Assembly (NCBI RefSeq): GCF_018618475.1
Contig: NZ_JACSMD010000002.1
Location: 124,001 to 188,000 of the forward strand
DNA from: Exiguobacterium sp. s122
Lineage (GTDB): Bacteria > Bacillota > Bacilli > Exiguobacteriales > Exiguobacteriaceae
DNA length: 64,000 nucleotides
Reading direction: 5' to 3'
The number at the start of each line of letters is the position of its first letter. Positions within the stretch are counted from its first letter, which is position 1. Shown one piece after another: positions 26,607 to 34,952 of the stretch. The notes beneath the pieces were generated by a model. It made no database searches, was not told the DNA's origin, and worked only from the letters and a program-made list of their open reading frames with translations. A program made the translations under genes and the position numbers.

Positions 26607-27055
26607 GTCATCACTCCTTTTGGTCGTCCGGGGCGTTGCTCTTTTTGATCGCCCATCCATTCCGTGCCGTCTGTCCAATGTTCTCGCTTCCAAATCGGGA
26701 CGATTTCTTTGATCCGCTCAATCGCATAACGGTTCGCTTCGTATGCATCAGCGCGATGGGCTGAACTAGTGGCGATGACGACCGCTTCTTCCATGATGTC
26801 GAGACGGCCGATTCGATGGTGTACAGCCGTCAACGTGCCTGGCCACCGCATCGTAATCTCATCGGCGATTTGTTGAAGCATTTTTTCAGCCATCGGCACG
26901 TACGCCTCATACTCGAGTAATTCCGTCTGCTTCTCGCCCGTCATTTCACGGACGGTACCGATAAAGAGCACGACGGCCCCGACGTTTCGATGTCGTACCC
27001 CTTCATAGAGCGCCATCGGATCGAGCGGATGCTCATTTACTTGATACCAGTTCAT
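26603..27055 (-). CDS. moaE: Molybdopterin synthase catalytic subunit
   Basis: The 150-residue protein has MoaE motifs GAVVLFIGTVREMTGEK, LEYEAYVPMAEKML, HRIGRLDIMEEAVVIATSSAHR and PIWKREHW with the catalytic Lys. It forms a tetramer with MoaD and inserts the two sulfurs of molybdopterin. Its 5' end overlaps mobB by 23 bases. Confidence 0.97.
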   Translation of the reverse strand: MNWYQVNEHPLDPMALYEGVRHRNVGAVVLFIGTVREMTGEKQTELLEYEAYVPMAEKMLQQIADEITMRWPGTLTAVHHRIGRLDIMEEAVVIATSSAHRADAYEANRYAIERIKEIVPIWKREHWTDGTEWMGDQKEQRPGRPKGVMT

Positions 27056-27512
27056 GTCTCATCCACCTTTCCATCGCCTCCACTAATTGCGCCTCATCTT
27101 TGACGGCGTCGCCACACGCAATGACGTTCGATAATCCGGTCGGTTCGGCCTGACCCTCTCGAACGAGCACCACTTTTGGATAGTCTTTTTGCTTGTATCC
27201 TTCAATCAACACGACGTCGACGTGTGCTTCGTACCAATTCAAGAGCAACTCGAACGTGTCAACGGCTTGCCACTCAATAAACGTCCCATCTTCCCCAATC
27301 ACGCTCGACACGACAGCTCCAGCGCGCGCATGTCGGTGAGAATCCGTCATCGGCACGTTAAGGGGACTGCCATGTCCGTGATGCTTGATGACCCCGACAC
27401 GTAGACCGCGTCTCGTCCATCGTTCAGTCAACCGGGAAACGAATAAGGTCTTTCCACTGTTTTGATAGCCGACGACTTGCAGGACGGTCACAGATGATCG
27501 ATGACGTGACAT
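27033..27512 (-). CDS. mobB: Molybdopterin-guanine dinucleotide biosynthesis accessory protein
   Basis: The 159-residue GTPase has P-loop GYQNSGKTLFVSRL, GVIKHHGHGS and VLIEGYKQKDYPKVVLVR. It supports MobA during guanylation of the cofactor, which fits the bis-MGD enzyme encoded nearby. It overlaps moeA by 25 bases and moaE by 23. Confidence 0.95.
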   Translation of the reverse strand: MSRHRSSVTVLQVVGYQNSGKTLFVSRLTERWTRRGLRVGVIKHHGHGSPLNVPMTDSHRHARAGAVVSSVIGEDGTFIEWQAVDTFELLLNWYEAHVDVVLIEGYKQKDYPKVVLVREGQAEPTGLSNVIACGDAVKDEAQLVEAMERWMRHELVSSK

Positions 27513-28726
27513 CGGACGACATCTCCTTTCTCAAACCCTCTCGTTCCTCCAGGTAATCGGATCAACGCGTTACACGTCGCGAGCGAAGAGACGATTCCCG
27601 ACTTATCTTTCCCACTCGGATACACAATCGCGCGTCCCGTTTCATCAATCAAAAGTTTGGCCCGGACGAACCGGTCGAACGGATTCGGTTTTTTAAAGTC
27701 GCCACCGAGACGCGCCTCGACAAGCGTCCGTTCTTTTTGCGCATACCCTGTCCGGATGTAAGCACCTACGAACAGTTCGGTTCCAACGAAACAAGCAGAC
27801 GGATTGCCAGATAAGCCGAACAGTAATTGATTCTCGAATTTCGCGACAGTCGTGACCGAGCCAGGACGCATCCCTACTTTATTGAATAAGACGTCAGCTC
27901 CGAGTGCTTCATATACATCAGGTAAATAGTCAAAATCACCGACTGACACCCCGCCTGTCGTAACGACAGCATCACTCGTTCGAAGCGCTTCTTCAATCGC
28001 ACATTTTGTAGCCAAAAACGTATCGGGTAAAACACCGCCATAGATGGCACGTCCCCCGAGCGCTTCAATCTGCGCCAATATCATATATGCATTCGAATTA
28101 TAGATTTGACCGTCCGTTTTGTTTCGTCCCGGTTCAACGAGTTCATCCCCGGTAGCAAAGACGGTGATCCAAGGTTTCGTAAAGACATCGACGGTCGTAT
28201 AGCCAAACGTCGCGAGTAGCGCGATGATGCCAGCATGAATCCGTGTGCCGCTCGTGCAAATCGTTGAACCGATGGCGATATCTTCCCCGCGGTAGGAAAT
28301 ATTCGCTTGGGACGCGGGACGTTTGAACGTGACGTGTGTCTCATTCGCTTGTACGACTTCAAACATGACGACGGCGTCCGCTCCGTCTGGAATTTTGGCA
28401 CCTGTCATGATTCGGATCGCATGCCCACGTCGTAATGGAGGACCGACATGACCGGCGGCTTGAACGGATTGAATCGGTAACGTGATTGGCTGCTCACGGC
28501 TTGCCGCATTCAAATCGCTCGCACAGACAGCGAAGCCATCATAAGGGGATTTATGAAAAGCGGGCACGTCATGGGTGGCAACGAGATCCGTCGCGAGAAT
28601 CCGACCATGTGCTTCAGCCAATGCTACCGTTTCCGTCCGTGCTCGCTTCGTCGCGTCTGTGACGCAGGCAATCGCTTCGTCCACCGCAAGCGGTTTGCGA
28701 AACAACGTTGACAGTTTCTCCATCAT
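27488..28726 (-). CDS. moeA: Molybdopterin molybdenumtransferase
   Basis: The 412-residue enzyme has MoeA motifs: FHKSPYDGFAV at the N-terminus, IMTGAKIPDGADAVVMFE, VFATGDELVEPG, NSNAYMILAQ, TTGGVSVGDFDYLPDVYEALGA (split here: TTGGVSVGDFDY then VLFNKVGMRPG) and GLSGNPSACFVG. It inserts molybdate into adenylylated molybdopterin. It overlaps mobA by ATGA. Confidence 0.97.
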   Translation of the reverse strand: MMEKLSTLFRKPLAVDEAIACVTDATKRARTETVALAEAHGRILATDLVATHDVPAFHKSPYDGFAVCASDLNAASREQPITLPIQSVQAAGHVGPPLRRGHAIRIMTGAKIPDGADAVVMFEVVQANETHVTFKRPASQANISYRGEDIAIGSTICTSGTRIHAGIIALLATFGYTTVDVFTKPWITVFATGDELVEPGRNKTDGQIYNSNAYMILAQIEALGGRAIYGGVLPDTFLATKCAIEEALRTSDAVVTTGGVSVGDFDYLPDVYEALGADVLFNKVGMRPGSVTTVAKFENQLLFGLSGNPSACFVGTELFVGAYIRTGYAQKERTLVEARLGGDFKKPNPFDRFVRAKLLIDETGRAIVYPSGKDKSGIVSSLATCNALIRLPGGTRGFEKGDVVRCHVIDHL

Positions 28727-29271
28727 TCCACTTCCTTTTGCCGTAACTGCTTGAAATCATGTGGCGTGTTTACATTTTTAAACCAAGCTGCTTCTTCAAA
28801 CGAGACGATTGTCGCCTCGAATACATGAGGCATCACGGCACGTTCCCCTCGATTCAATGCGTCTTCGAACGACAATCGCATCGTTCGCGGATACAAACCG
28901 ACTAAAGGATGAATGCGACCGTCCGCATAAGCGATGACCGGTTTGTCTTCTCGGTTGGCCAGTAGCCGTTCATAGACTGTAGAAGACAAGAGCGGTGTGT
29001 CGCATGCTGAGACCGCGTACCAGTCACTGTCGACGTGTCGCATGACGGTCACCATCCCTGCGAGTGGGCCCATTCCTTGAAATTCGACGTCGTCGACTAG
29101 TTGATTCGACACGGGCGACGTTCCTTTTGGGACGACCGTCCATTGTGACGCCGTCACCGGAGCGAGCGTGGCCCGGGCTCGGTCAGCGAACGTACTTCCT
29201 TCATAACGTGCCTGCCATTTCGGTGCACCAAAGCGACGCGAACGTCCGCCCGCTAGGATAATCCCAATCAT
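28723..29271 (-). CDS. mobA: Molybdenum cofactor guanylyltransferase
   Basis: The 182-residue nucleotidyltransferase has N-terminal ILAGGRSRRFGAPKW, the GTP-binding loop, then GMGPLAGMVTVM, SACDTPLL and a C-terminal FKNVNTPHDF. It attaches GMP to Mo-molybdopterin. Its stop overlaps the moeA start and its start overlaps the moaB stop, both by 4 bases. Confidence 0.95.
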   Translation of the reverse strand: MIGIILAGGRSRRFGAPKWQARYEGSTFADRARATLAPVTASQWTVVPKGTSPVSNQLVDDVEFQGMGPLAGMVTVMRHVDSDWYAVSACDTPLLSSTVYERLLANREDKPVIAYADGRIHPLVGLYPRTMRLSFEDALNRGERAVMPHVFEATIVSFEEAAWFKNVNTPHDFKQLRQKEVE

Positions 29272-29771
29272 CGTGTCGCTTCCCAGACGATATGCGACAG
29301 TTCGGGTAAGATCAGTCGCTTCATCGCCAAGTCGACAGCACCGCGTGACCCAGGCATCGCAAAGATAATCGTGTCTCCTATTCGACCGGCGAGTGCCCGT
29401 GACAACATGGCGGCCGGTCCGATATCTTCCGTGAAACTGATCAAGCGGAACAATTCACCGAACCCGACCATTTCACGGTCGAGGAGCGGACGAATCGTCT
29501 CAATCGTGACGTCTCGCTTCGTGATGCCGGTCCCACCCGTCGTCAAGATGACATCCATTTTATCGGCCACCATACGTCGTACGGCGGCCTCGATTTCTTT
29601 TTGGTCATCTTTTGTAATTTCGCGATACGTCACCGTATGCTCGCCTGCTTTCAACAACTGACAAATGTGTTCGCCTGAGACGTCCGTATCGAGCGTCCGT
29701 GTGTCCGAAATCGTTAAAATGGCGGCGCGAATTTGTTTCGTCTCGTGTTGGACATGATTGTGTACGTGCAT
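29268..29771 (-). CDS. moaB: Molybdenum cofactor biosynthesis protein B (molybdopterin adenylyltransferase)
   Basis: The 167-residue MoaB/MogA family protein has AAILTISDTRTLDTDVSG, VILTTGGTGITKRDVTIE, and GSRGAVDLAMKRLILPELSHI. It adenylates molybdopterin before MoeA acts. The start at 29771 follows GGAGG, whose bases lie within an upstream in-frame ATG that is therefore not the likely start. It has no C-terminal extension. Confidence 0.95.
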   Translation of the reverse strand: MHVHNHVQHETKQIRAAILTISDTRTLDTDVSGEHICQLLKAGEHTVTYREITKDDQKEIEAAVRRMVADKMDVILTTGGTGITKRDVTIETIRPLLDREMVGFGELFRLISFTEDIGPAAMLSRALAGRIGDTIIFAMPGSRGAVDLAMKRLILPELSHIVWEATR

Positions 29772-29775
29772 CTCG

Positions 29776-30783
29776 TTAACCTCCAATGTAACTCATCTCA
29801 ATTCGTTTTCGCTTCCGGCTTCCGCTATGGGACCGTTCTTCTGAATAGCGATCATCCCTTGCATCCCATACCATTTTCAGCGTCATATGAATCAGATCGT
29901 CACTTGCCCCATTACGAAGTAGCTCCCGAATGTCGGTCCCTTCCTCTGCAAAGAGACACGTATACCATTTCCCGTCACTCGATAATCGGCCTCGCGTACA
30001 CGTTCCACAGAACGGGCGGCTGACCGATGAAATGAACCCGACCTGTGCGCCATCTGTATACCGATAACGTGTCGCCACCTCACCGAACGTTTCGGGTTCA
30101 AGTGGTTGAAGCACGCCATTATCGTGGTGTAACACGTTGAGAATCGCCTCCGATGACACGACATGTTCGACGTTCCATTCGTTTGACGTGCCTACGTCCA
30201 TAAACTCGATGTAGCGAAGTGTAATATGCCTTTCTTTAAAGTACGCAGCCATCGGTGCAACTTCATGATCGTTCCACCCTTTTCGCACGACCATGTTCAC
30301 TTTAACCTCGAGACCAAGTCGTTTCGCTTCGTCAATCCCGCGGAGAACCGCTTCCGGCGACGTACCGCGACCGTTCATCATACCAAACGTCTCTTCCGAT
30401 AAGGCGTCTAGGCTGACGTTGACCCGATCGAGTCCCGCTTCCTTCAGCGACTTGGCCATCCGCTCTAAATACATCCCGTTTGTTGTTAAACCAATCGTCT
30501 CAATCGTCGTGACGGCACGCAACCGTTGAATGAGGTCTTCTAGATTGGGACGGAGAAGCGGTTCACCTCCGGTTAGGCGAATTTTTTTAACACCATGAGG
30601 GGCAACGATACGGACGAACCGCTCAATTTCGTCAAACGATAACAGCTCGTCTCGTTTTAAAAATTGATGATGTCGAAACGCTTCTTCAGGCATACAGTAG
30701 CGACATCGAAAATTACATTTATCAATGACGGAAATACGTAAATCTTCTAACGGGCGCCGCCGTTGATCAATCCATGGTGTCAT
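29776..30783 (-). CDS. moaA: GTP 3',8-cyclase (radical SAM)
   Basis: The 335-residue radical-SAM enzyme has N-terminal CNFRCRYC for the SAM cluster, LTGGEPLLRP, and a C-terminal second cluster from CGTC and a Cys 14 residues on (WYTCLF). It ends in Gly-Gly, as MoaA proteins do. It starts cofactor synthesis from GTP. The start at 30783 is 9 bases from AAAGG; an upstream ATG abuts the ribosome site. There is only a 54-base gap to the upstream narK with no terminator, so both probably share a transcript. Confidence 0.97.
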   Translation of the reverse strand: MTPWIDQRRRPLEDLRISVIDKCNFRCRYCMPEEAFRHHQFLKRDELLSFDEIERFVRIVAPHGVKKIRLTGGEPLLRPNLEDLIQRLRAVTTIETIGLTTNGMYLERMAKSLKEAGLDRVNVSLDALSEETFGMMNGRGTSPEAVLRGIDEAKRLGLEVKVNMVVRKGWNDHEVAPMAAYFKERHITLRYIEFMDVGTSNEWNVEHVVSSEAILNVLHHDNGVLQPLEPETFGEVATRYRYTDGAQVGFISSVSRPFCGTCTRGRLSSDGKWYTCLFAEEGTDIRELLRNGASDDLIHMTLKMVWDARDDRYSEERSHSGSRKRKRIEMSYIGG

Positions 30784-30837
30784 ATGTTTCATCCTTTCTT
30801 TGCCGACAGAAGCGATGAGAAAGCCGCTTCCGAGTTG

Positions 30838-32154
30838 TCAGCGAATCGGCTTTTCGGCCCCTTTTCGCAAATAATAGTAAATCGTGATACCAATCGAGAT
30901 GGCGTAAAGACCGAGCATGACGACGAGCGCACCATTGAATGAACCGACCAGTTCAAGCGACCAGCCGAACATTTTTGGAATGAAGAACGCGCCGTATGCG
31001 GCGAACGCGGCCGAGAATCCTACGACCGCCGGCGTTTTGGTCGCGACGAACACGTGAGGAATCATGGCGAACGTCGCGCCAGAATTGAGACCTGTTGCGA
31101 TAAATAGGATGACAAACGAGATAAAGAACATCGTCAAGTTATCGTTCATAATGGCGAAGATGACACTCACCGTTCCAAGCGCCATAACGCCAAAGACAAT
31201 CAATGTCACTTTCGCCGCCCCGACTTTGTCACTAATCCAGCCACCAAATGGACGAGACGATGCGCCGAGAAGCGCACCGAGAAATGCGAGCGCGAGCAAA
31301 TCCGAGTCAGGAAACTTCAATTTCAAAATCATCGGAAACGCTGCGGCATATCCGATAAACGAACCGAACGCAGCAGTGTAAAGGAGCGTTTGAATCCAAA
31401 AATGTTTTTCTTTGAATACACTCGCCTGCTCTCGAATCGATTGGCGGGCAGTCGGTAAATTGTCCATGAAGACGTACGCACAAATCGCGAGCACAATCGT
31501 CGGAATGACCCAAAGCAGTGCGGCGTTTTGTAACCAAATCTTTTCACCTGTCTCCGTCAGAAGGGCACTCCCTCCAATCGCCCCAAAGATACCGGTCGTG
31601 ATGACGAGCGGTGTGATCAATTGAACGAGTGAGACGCCTAAGTTCCCGACACCCCCGTTAATCCCGAGAGCCGTCCCTTTCTTCGCCTTCGGATAAAAGG
31701 CCCCGATGTTGGCGTTTGATGATGAAAAGTTTCCGCCACCGAGTCCACAAAGCGCAGCCAAAATCATAAAGACCCAGTATGGAGTATTCACGTTTTGGAC
31801 GGCATAGGCGATGCCTAGAAGTGGGAGCAAGAGGACGCCCGTTGAGAACACCGTCCAGTTCCGTCCACCAAAGATACTATTGGCGAACGTATAGAAGAAC
31901 CGCAACGACGCGCCGACGAGTCCTGGTAACGCTGCTAATGTGAACAGTTGACCTTGCGTGAAACTAAACCCGATTGAATTTAATTGGACGGCAGCGACCG
32001 ACCACATTTGCCAGACGATAAAAGCGAGCGTTAGTGCAGGCACCGAGACGAGCAAATTTCGATTCGCCACTTGTTTGCCTTTGCCTTCCCAAAACTGCGC
32101 ATCTTCTGGTTTCCAGTCGCTTAGCGCGTGAGATTGTTTTTGTAGTTGTTGCAT
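30838..32154 (-). CDS. narK: Nitrate/nitrite transporter of the NarK family (MFS)
   Basis: The 438-residue protein has 12 predicted helices. It carries the two nitrate signature motifs GLGGGNFSSSNANIGAFYPK and GINGGVGNLGVSLVQL, and FFYTFANSIFGGRNW supplies the first substrate Arg (LRFFYTF). It imports nitrate or exchanges it for nitrite. The start at 32154 follows GAGGAGG. A predicted FNR-dependent promoter lies 45-90 bases upstream. It heads the cofactor operon that runs to 24904. Confidence 0.95.
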   Translation of the reverse strand: MQQLQKQSHALSDWKPEDAQFWEGKGKQVANRNLLVSVPALTLAFIVWQMWSVAAVQLNSIGFSFTQGQLFTLAALPGLVGASLRFFYTFANSIFGGRNWTVFSTGVLLLPLLGIAYAVQNVNTPYWVFMILAALCGLGGGNFSSSNANIGAFYPKAKKGTALGINGGVGNLGVSLVQLITPLVITTGIFGAIGGSALLTETGEKIWLQNAALLWVIPTIVLAICAYVFMDNLPTARQSIREQASVFKEKHFWIQTLLYTAAFGSFIGYAAAFPMILKLKFPDSDLLALAFLGALLGASSRPFGGWISDKVGAAKVTLIVFGVMALGTVSVIFAIMNDNLTMFFISFVILFIATGLNSGATFAMIPHVFVATKTPAVVGFSAAFAAYGAFFIPKMFGWSLELVGSFNGALVVMLGLYAISIGITIYYYLRKGAEKPIR

Positions 32155-32197
32155 ATTCGGTTCCTCCTCTAATCGGATCAATTCGTACCCTATCCTC

Positions 32198-32243
32198 ATC
32201 CTATCGAGTCCACCATTAAAAAAGTGTGTCATCTTTCACACTT
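32198..32243 (-). promoter_or_regulatory. Predicted FNR-dependent promoter of narK-moa
   Basis: A palindrome with 7-bp arms AAGTGTG/CACACTT around 8 bases (32222-32243) has the core TGTGT-N6-TCACA, one mismatch from the FNR consensus. TAGGAT at 32198-32203 is the -10, with the box centre 29.5 bp from its edge. Confidence 0.7.
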
Positions 32244-32271
32244 ATTTCGCATCTTTTCGATTTTCTAAAGC

Positions 32272-32291
32272 TTGTCATCAATCTGTGACAA
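32272..32291. promoter_or_regulatory. Third palindrome between the two FNR sites
   Basis: TTGTCA-N8-TGACAA lies roughly midway between the narK and 32374 boxes. Its half-site differs from that of the FNR boxes, so another regulator may bind here. Confidence 0.35.
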
Positions 32292-32308
32292 AATCAGAAT
32301 GTTCCTTG

Positions 32309-32354
32309 TTCTGTGACTTTAAACACAGAAAATCCCTCCCCGCTTCCTTACGAT
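32309..32354 (+). promoter_or_regulatory. Predicted FNR-dependent promoter of the 171-residue gene
   Basis: TTCTGTG/CACAGAA arms around 8 bases (32309-32330) have the core TGTGA-N6-ACACA. TACGAT at 32349-32354 is the -10, again 29.5 bp from the centre. Confidence 0.65.
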
Positions 32355-32373
32355 AAGGAAGAGAGGAGGGATT

Positions 32374-32889
32374 ATGATGTCCCATATTGTTCGTATTACT
32401 TGCGCTCCAGAGACTCAATTGGCGCTACAACCTTATTTCTTTAGCCAAGATGGTGTGCACGTCTTTCGTGTCTTCGGCGTCTCAATCGCCGAAGCTTCGT
32501 TTAATGAGGACGGGATTGAAATCACGTTTCCCTTCGAGAGCCCGATGGAAGAGCTTGAGGCGCTTCACCGTTTGCTCGTTCGAATGGACACCCATCATGA
32601 AATTACTATTGATGATACTCAGGCCGTCATCGGCTACTTAGGAGACGGATCGACCGTCACCGTATATCGTCAATTTAAACGTTGGGTCGACTTCTTATCG
32701 GCAGCGCGCGTGCGCTCGATGGAAGGCGTCGTCGTTGAGGTACGGACGAACGGCGTGAAGCTGACTGAAGGTGTGCTCCGGTCTTATGAATTGGTGGAAG
32801 ATGGCGATTTCTATGTATCGGCCTGTACAATCGAGGCCGATGGGCTAGAACATTTCGAAGGAGAATTGACGCTCACCGCGGTCATGTAA
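32374..32889 (+). CDS. Unrecognised protein divergent from narK
   Basis: The 171-residue soluble protein has no motif I recognise. It looks like a mix of beta strands and helices, acidic, with no cysteine cluster (Cys10 and another near 155) and no signal peptide. The N-terminal half is ISAEASFNEDGIEITF-like strand-rich sequence and the middle has QFKRWVDFLSAARVRSMEG. AGGAGG lies 4 bases before this ATG and 7 before a second ATG at 32377. Its predicted FNR promoter and its place in the nitrate island imply an anaerobic role. It runs convergent with fnr. Confidence 0.6.
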   Translation: MMSHIVRITCAPETQLALQPYFFSQDGVHVFRVFGVSIAEASFNEDGIEITFPFESPMEELEALHRLLVRMDTHHEITIDDTQAVIGYLGDGSTVTVYRQFKRWVDFLSAARVRSMEGVVVEVRTNGVKLTEGVLRSYELVEDGDFYVSACTIEADGLEHFEGELTLTAVM

Positions 32890-33582
32890 TCAATCGATGA
32901 CGCAAACCGAGATCGGGCAATCCTCACAATGATTGAGTTGCTTCAATTGTTCAAGGTCATGAATGATGATTTGACGCGACGGTAAGGAGATGACACCTTC
33001 TTGAGCCAGCTCGTTCAACATACGGTTCACACGCTCACGTGATGTGCCGCAATAGTTGGCGAGCTCTTGATTTTTTAATTTCAAATCAATCAAGATCCCC
33101 TCTTCGACGCGGACGCCATAGCTGTTCGCCATCCGAATGAGCGTGGAGTAAAGGGCACCTTTCTTTCCGTTTAACACGAGATCACGGAATTTCGTATGCT
33201 GTTTTCGCATATGCTCATTGATCATGACCATGAATTCACGAACGAACTCGGGATTGGATGACAAAATCATCTTTTCAATTCGTTCGATTTTCACTGCATA
33301 GATTTCACTGTCTTCTAACGCTTTCGCGTTGAATAAATACTTCGGTTCAATTGCGAATAGCGTCAATTCGCCACAGCAAGCTTCTGCACTCAAACAGCGT
33401 AGCGTCAACTCTTTCCCCGTCTCGGTCAACTTCGAGATTTGAATGAGCCCACGTTTGACGATATAAAATTCGGAAGCCTCTTCTTGTTCACGGAACAAGA
33501 AGCCCCCCTTTGGAACATGAATGATGCGATGGGCCAACTTTTTCGTTTCCTCGAGTACCATCGTTTTGCTAGAGTGCGTCAT
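32890..33582 (-). CDS. fnr: Anaerobic regulator FNR (Bacillus-type, C-terminal Fe-S cluster)
   Basis: The 230-residue Crp/Fnr protein has an N-terminal cyclic-nucleotide-like barrel (GGFLFREQEEASEFYIVKRG is its core), a dimer helix, and a helix-turn-helix with CGTSRERVNRMLNELA. It ends HCEDCPISVCVID: Cys219, Cys222 and Cys227 match the C-terminal cluster spacing of Bacillus subtilis Fnr (CxxCx4C). Asp134 in KFRDLVL could be the fourth ligand by analogy with Asp141. It would activate transcription without oxygen. The start at 33582 gives the family length; a longer frame lacks support. Confidence 0.92.
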   Translation of the reverse strand: MTHSSKTMVLEETKKLAHRIIHVPKGGFLFREQEEASEFYIVKRGLIQISKLTETGKELTLRCLSAEACCGELTLFAIEPKYLFNAKALEDSEIYAVKIERIEKMILSSNPEFVREFMVMINEHMRKQHTKFRDLVLNGKKGALYSTLIRMANSYGVRVEEGILIDLKLKNQELANYCGTSRERVNRMLNELAQEGVISLPSRQIIIHDLEQLKQLNHCEDCPISVCVID

Positions 33583-33643
33583 TTCCACCAACCTTCCTAA
33601 ACACCTACACTTCATCGAAACTTGCCTTCATTCTAAACAGAAA

Positions 33644-33684
33644 CCCCTTGAAACGCAATCAACATTTGGAAGCATTTCAAGGGG
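33644..33684 (-). terminator. Terminator-like hairpin after the nitrate reductase operon
   Basis: A perfect 10-bp stem CCCCTTGAAA/TTTCAAGGGG encloses 21 bases. It is followed on the minus strand by a short T-rich stretch and lies between the 67-residue membrane gene and fnr. Confidence 0.6.
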
Positions 33685-33689
33685 AAAAT

Positions 33690-33893
33690 CTATTCTTTCA
33701 CACCGTATTCTATTTTCTTCCAATAGCGATATAACAATATAATCAGACCTACGTTAGCAAGGGCGATTCCCATGTAAAGCCGCATGGAGGCATGATCATA
33801 TACCATATAGCTTTCAATCGTATACTGCAATAAAATCATGTTTGTCGCCAATAAAATGACCAATCCGAGTAAACTCCAACCGTTACGCCCCAT
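33690..33893 (-). CDS. Small membrane protein at the end of the nitrate reductase operon
   Basis: The 67-residue protein has two membrane helices (WSLLGLVILLATNMILLQY and LYMGIALANVGLIILLY) and a basic C-terminus. The ATG overlaps the Rieske gene by 11 bases, showing coupling. I do not recognise a family. Its constant partner would be the Rieske protein; a role in anchoring or assembly is a guess. The reading start at 33893 is supported by the overlap and by the absence of a good site for the longer frame. Confidence 0.7.
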   Translation of the reverse strand: MGRNGWSLLGLVILLATNMILLQYTIESYMVYDHASMRLYMGIALANVGLIILLYRYWKKIEYGVKE

Positions 33894-34389
33894 GATGAAT
33901 CTCTCTTCCGACGGCGAAAATTTTTCCGTTCTCAATCTCAAGGAGAACTTTTGGCAGTTCACGTTGTGGCGGGCCGGCTTGAGGTTGTCCATCCACGCTG
34001 AAATAGCCGCGGTGGCAAGGACACAAGAGAACGTCCTCTTCTTCTACATAAAAGACAGGACACTGTAAATGGGTGCATTTATTGTTATACGCCACAAACT
34101 CCCCATTCTTTAAATGGACGAGTAATGAGGATTCGTTACCCGGATATTCAAACTCAAGCGATTTTCCTCGTTCAATCGCGTCGACGGTCGTAATGAATTG
34201 GCGATCCGCTCTCGGTTCACTGCGAACGAATGCCGCGATATTGAAGGGCACGGTGGCTAGACCAAGCGCAATCCCGGCCCCGAATGTCGACTTGATGAAC
34301 GCGCGACGATTCAATTTCACATCGTCCGCGCGACTCAAGTTGTCGACGAGAGAAGATAGTCGCTCCCGATCTTTTGATTCGTTTGACAT
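33883..34389 (-). CDS. Rieske iron-sulfur protein with Tat signal
   Basis: The 168-residue protein has a twin-arginine signal NRRAFIKSTFGAG (from about residue 27) with a hydrophobic stretch that may stay as an anchor. The Rieske centre is CTHLQC and CPCHRG, giving two Cys and two His ligands. It would sit on the outer face of the membrane and carry electrons to or from a quinol-oxidising partner. It belongs to the molybdoenzyme operon and not to a bc complex gene set, since no cytochrome c1 or QcrBC-type genes adjoin it. Confidence 0.92.
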   Translation of the reverse strand: MSNESKDRERLSSLVDNLSRADDVKLNRRAFIKSTFGAGIALGLATVPFNIAAFVRSEPRADRQFITTVDAIERGKSLEFEYPGNESSLLVHLKNGEFVAYNNKCTHLQCPVFYVEEEDVLLCPCHRGYFSVDGQPQAGPPQRELPKVLLEIENGKIFAVGREIHHGA

Positions 34390-34409
34390 ATGTCATCTTC
34401 CTTTCTCTA

Positions 34410-34952
34410 TCAGTCGGAATAGACGCCAAAGAATTCAGGGACGTAATTCCATTTGTCGTCTTGTGACGGTTTTTTCCCTTCAATCATGTTCATTTGAACA
34501 CGTTGGCGACGGAGTTGCATCATCTCGTCATGGTCGATAAATCGAATCGCATCGGACGGACAGACTGAGGCACACATCGGGGCAATATCGTGTTTTGACC
34601 GGTCATAACACATGTCACACTTGTACATTTTATTCTTCTCAAAATCGAACTTCGGAATCCCGAATGGACAAGCAAACGTACAGTTACGGCAGCCAATACA
34701 TTTTTCTTCTGATGCCGATAACACGACACCTTCTGGCGTGATTTGAATCGCATTGGCCGGACAGACTTGCGCACAAGCCGGATTTTTACACTGCATGCAA
34801 ATCATCGGAAACGTTTGGCGACTTTCAGAGAAATCAATATAGTCGACATAGTTGCGCTCGAGTCCATCGTGATCGCCACACTCGCGACAAGCCGCCTGAC
34901 AGGCACGACAACCGATACAACGTTCAAATTCTAAATACATGACTTTATTCAT
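34410..34952 (-). CDS. 4Fe-4S ferredoxin-type electron transfer subunit
   Basis: The 180-residue protein has four clustered Cys motifs typical of DmsB/NrfC/HycB proteins with four 4Fe-4S centres: CIGCRACQAACREC, CMQCKNPACAQVCP, CIGCRNCTFACPFG and CDMCYDRSK then CASVCPSDA. There is no signal peptide, so it is cytoplasmic. It overlaps the catalytic subunit gene by ATGA and would link that subunit to the membrane cytochrome. Confidence 0.93.
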   Translation of the reverse strand: MNKVMYLEFERCIGCRACQAACRECGDHDGLERNYVDYIDFSESRQTFPMICMQCKNPACAQVCPANAIQITPEGVVLSASEEKCIGCRNCTFACPFGIPKFDFEKNKMYKCDMCYDRSKHDIAPMCASVCPSDAIRFIDHDEMMQLRRQRVQMNMIEGKKPSQDDKWNYVPEFFGVYSD

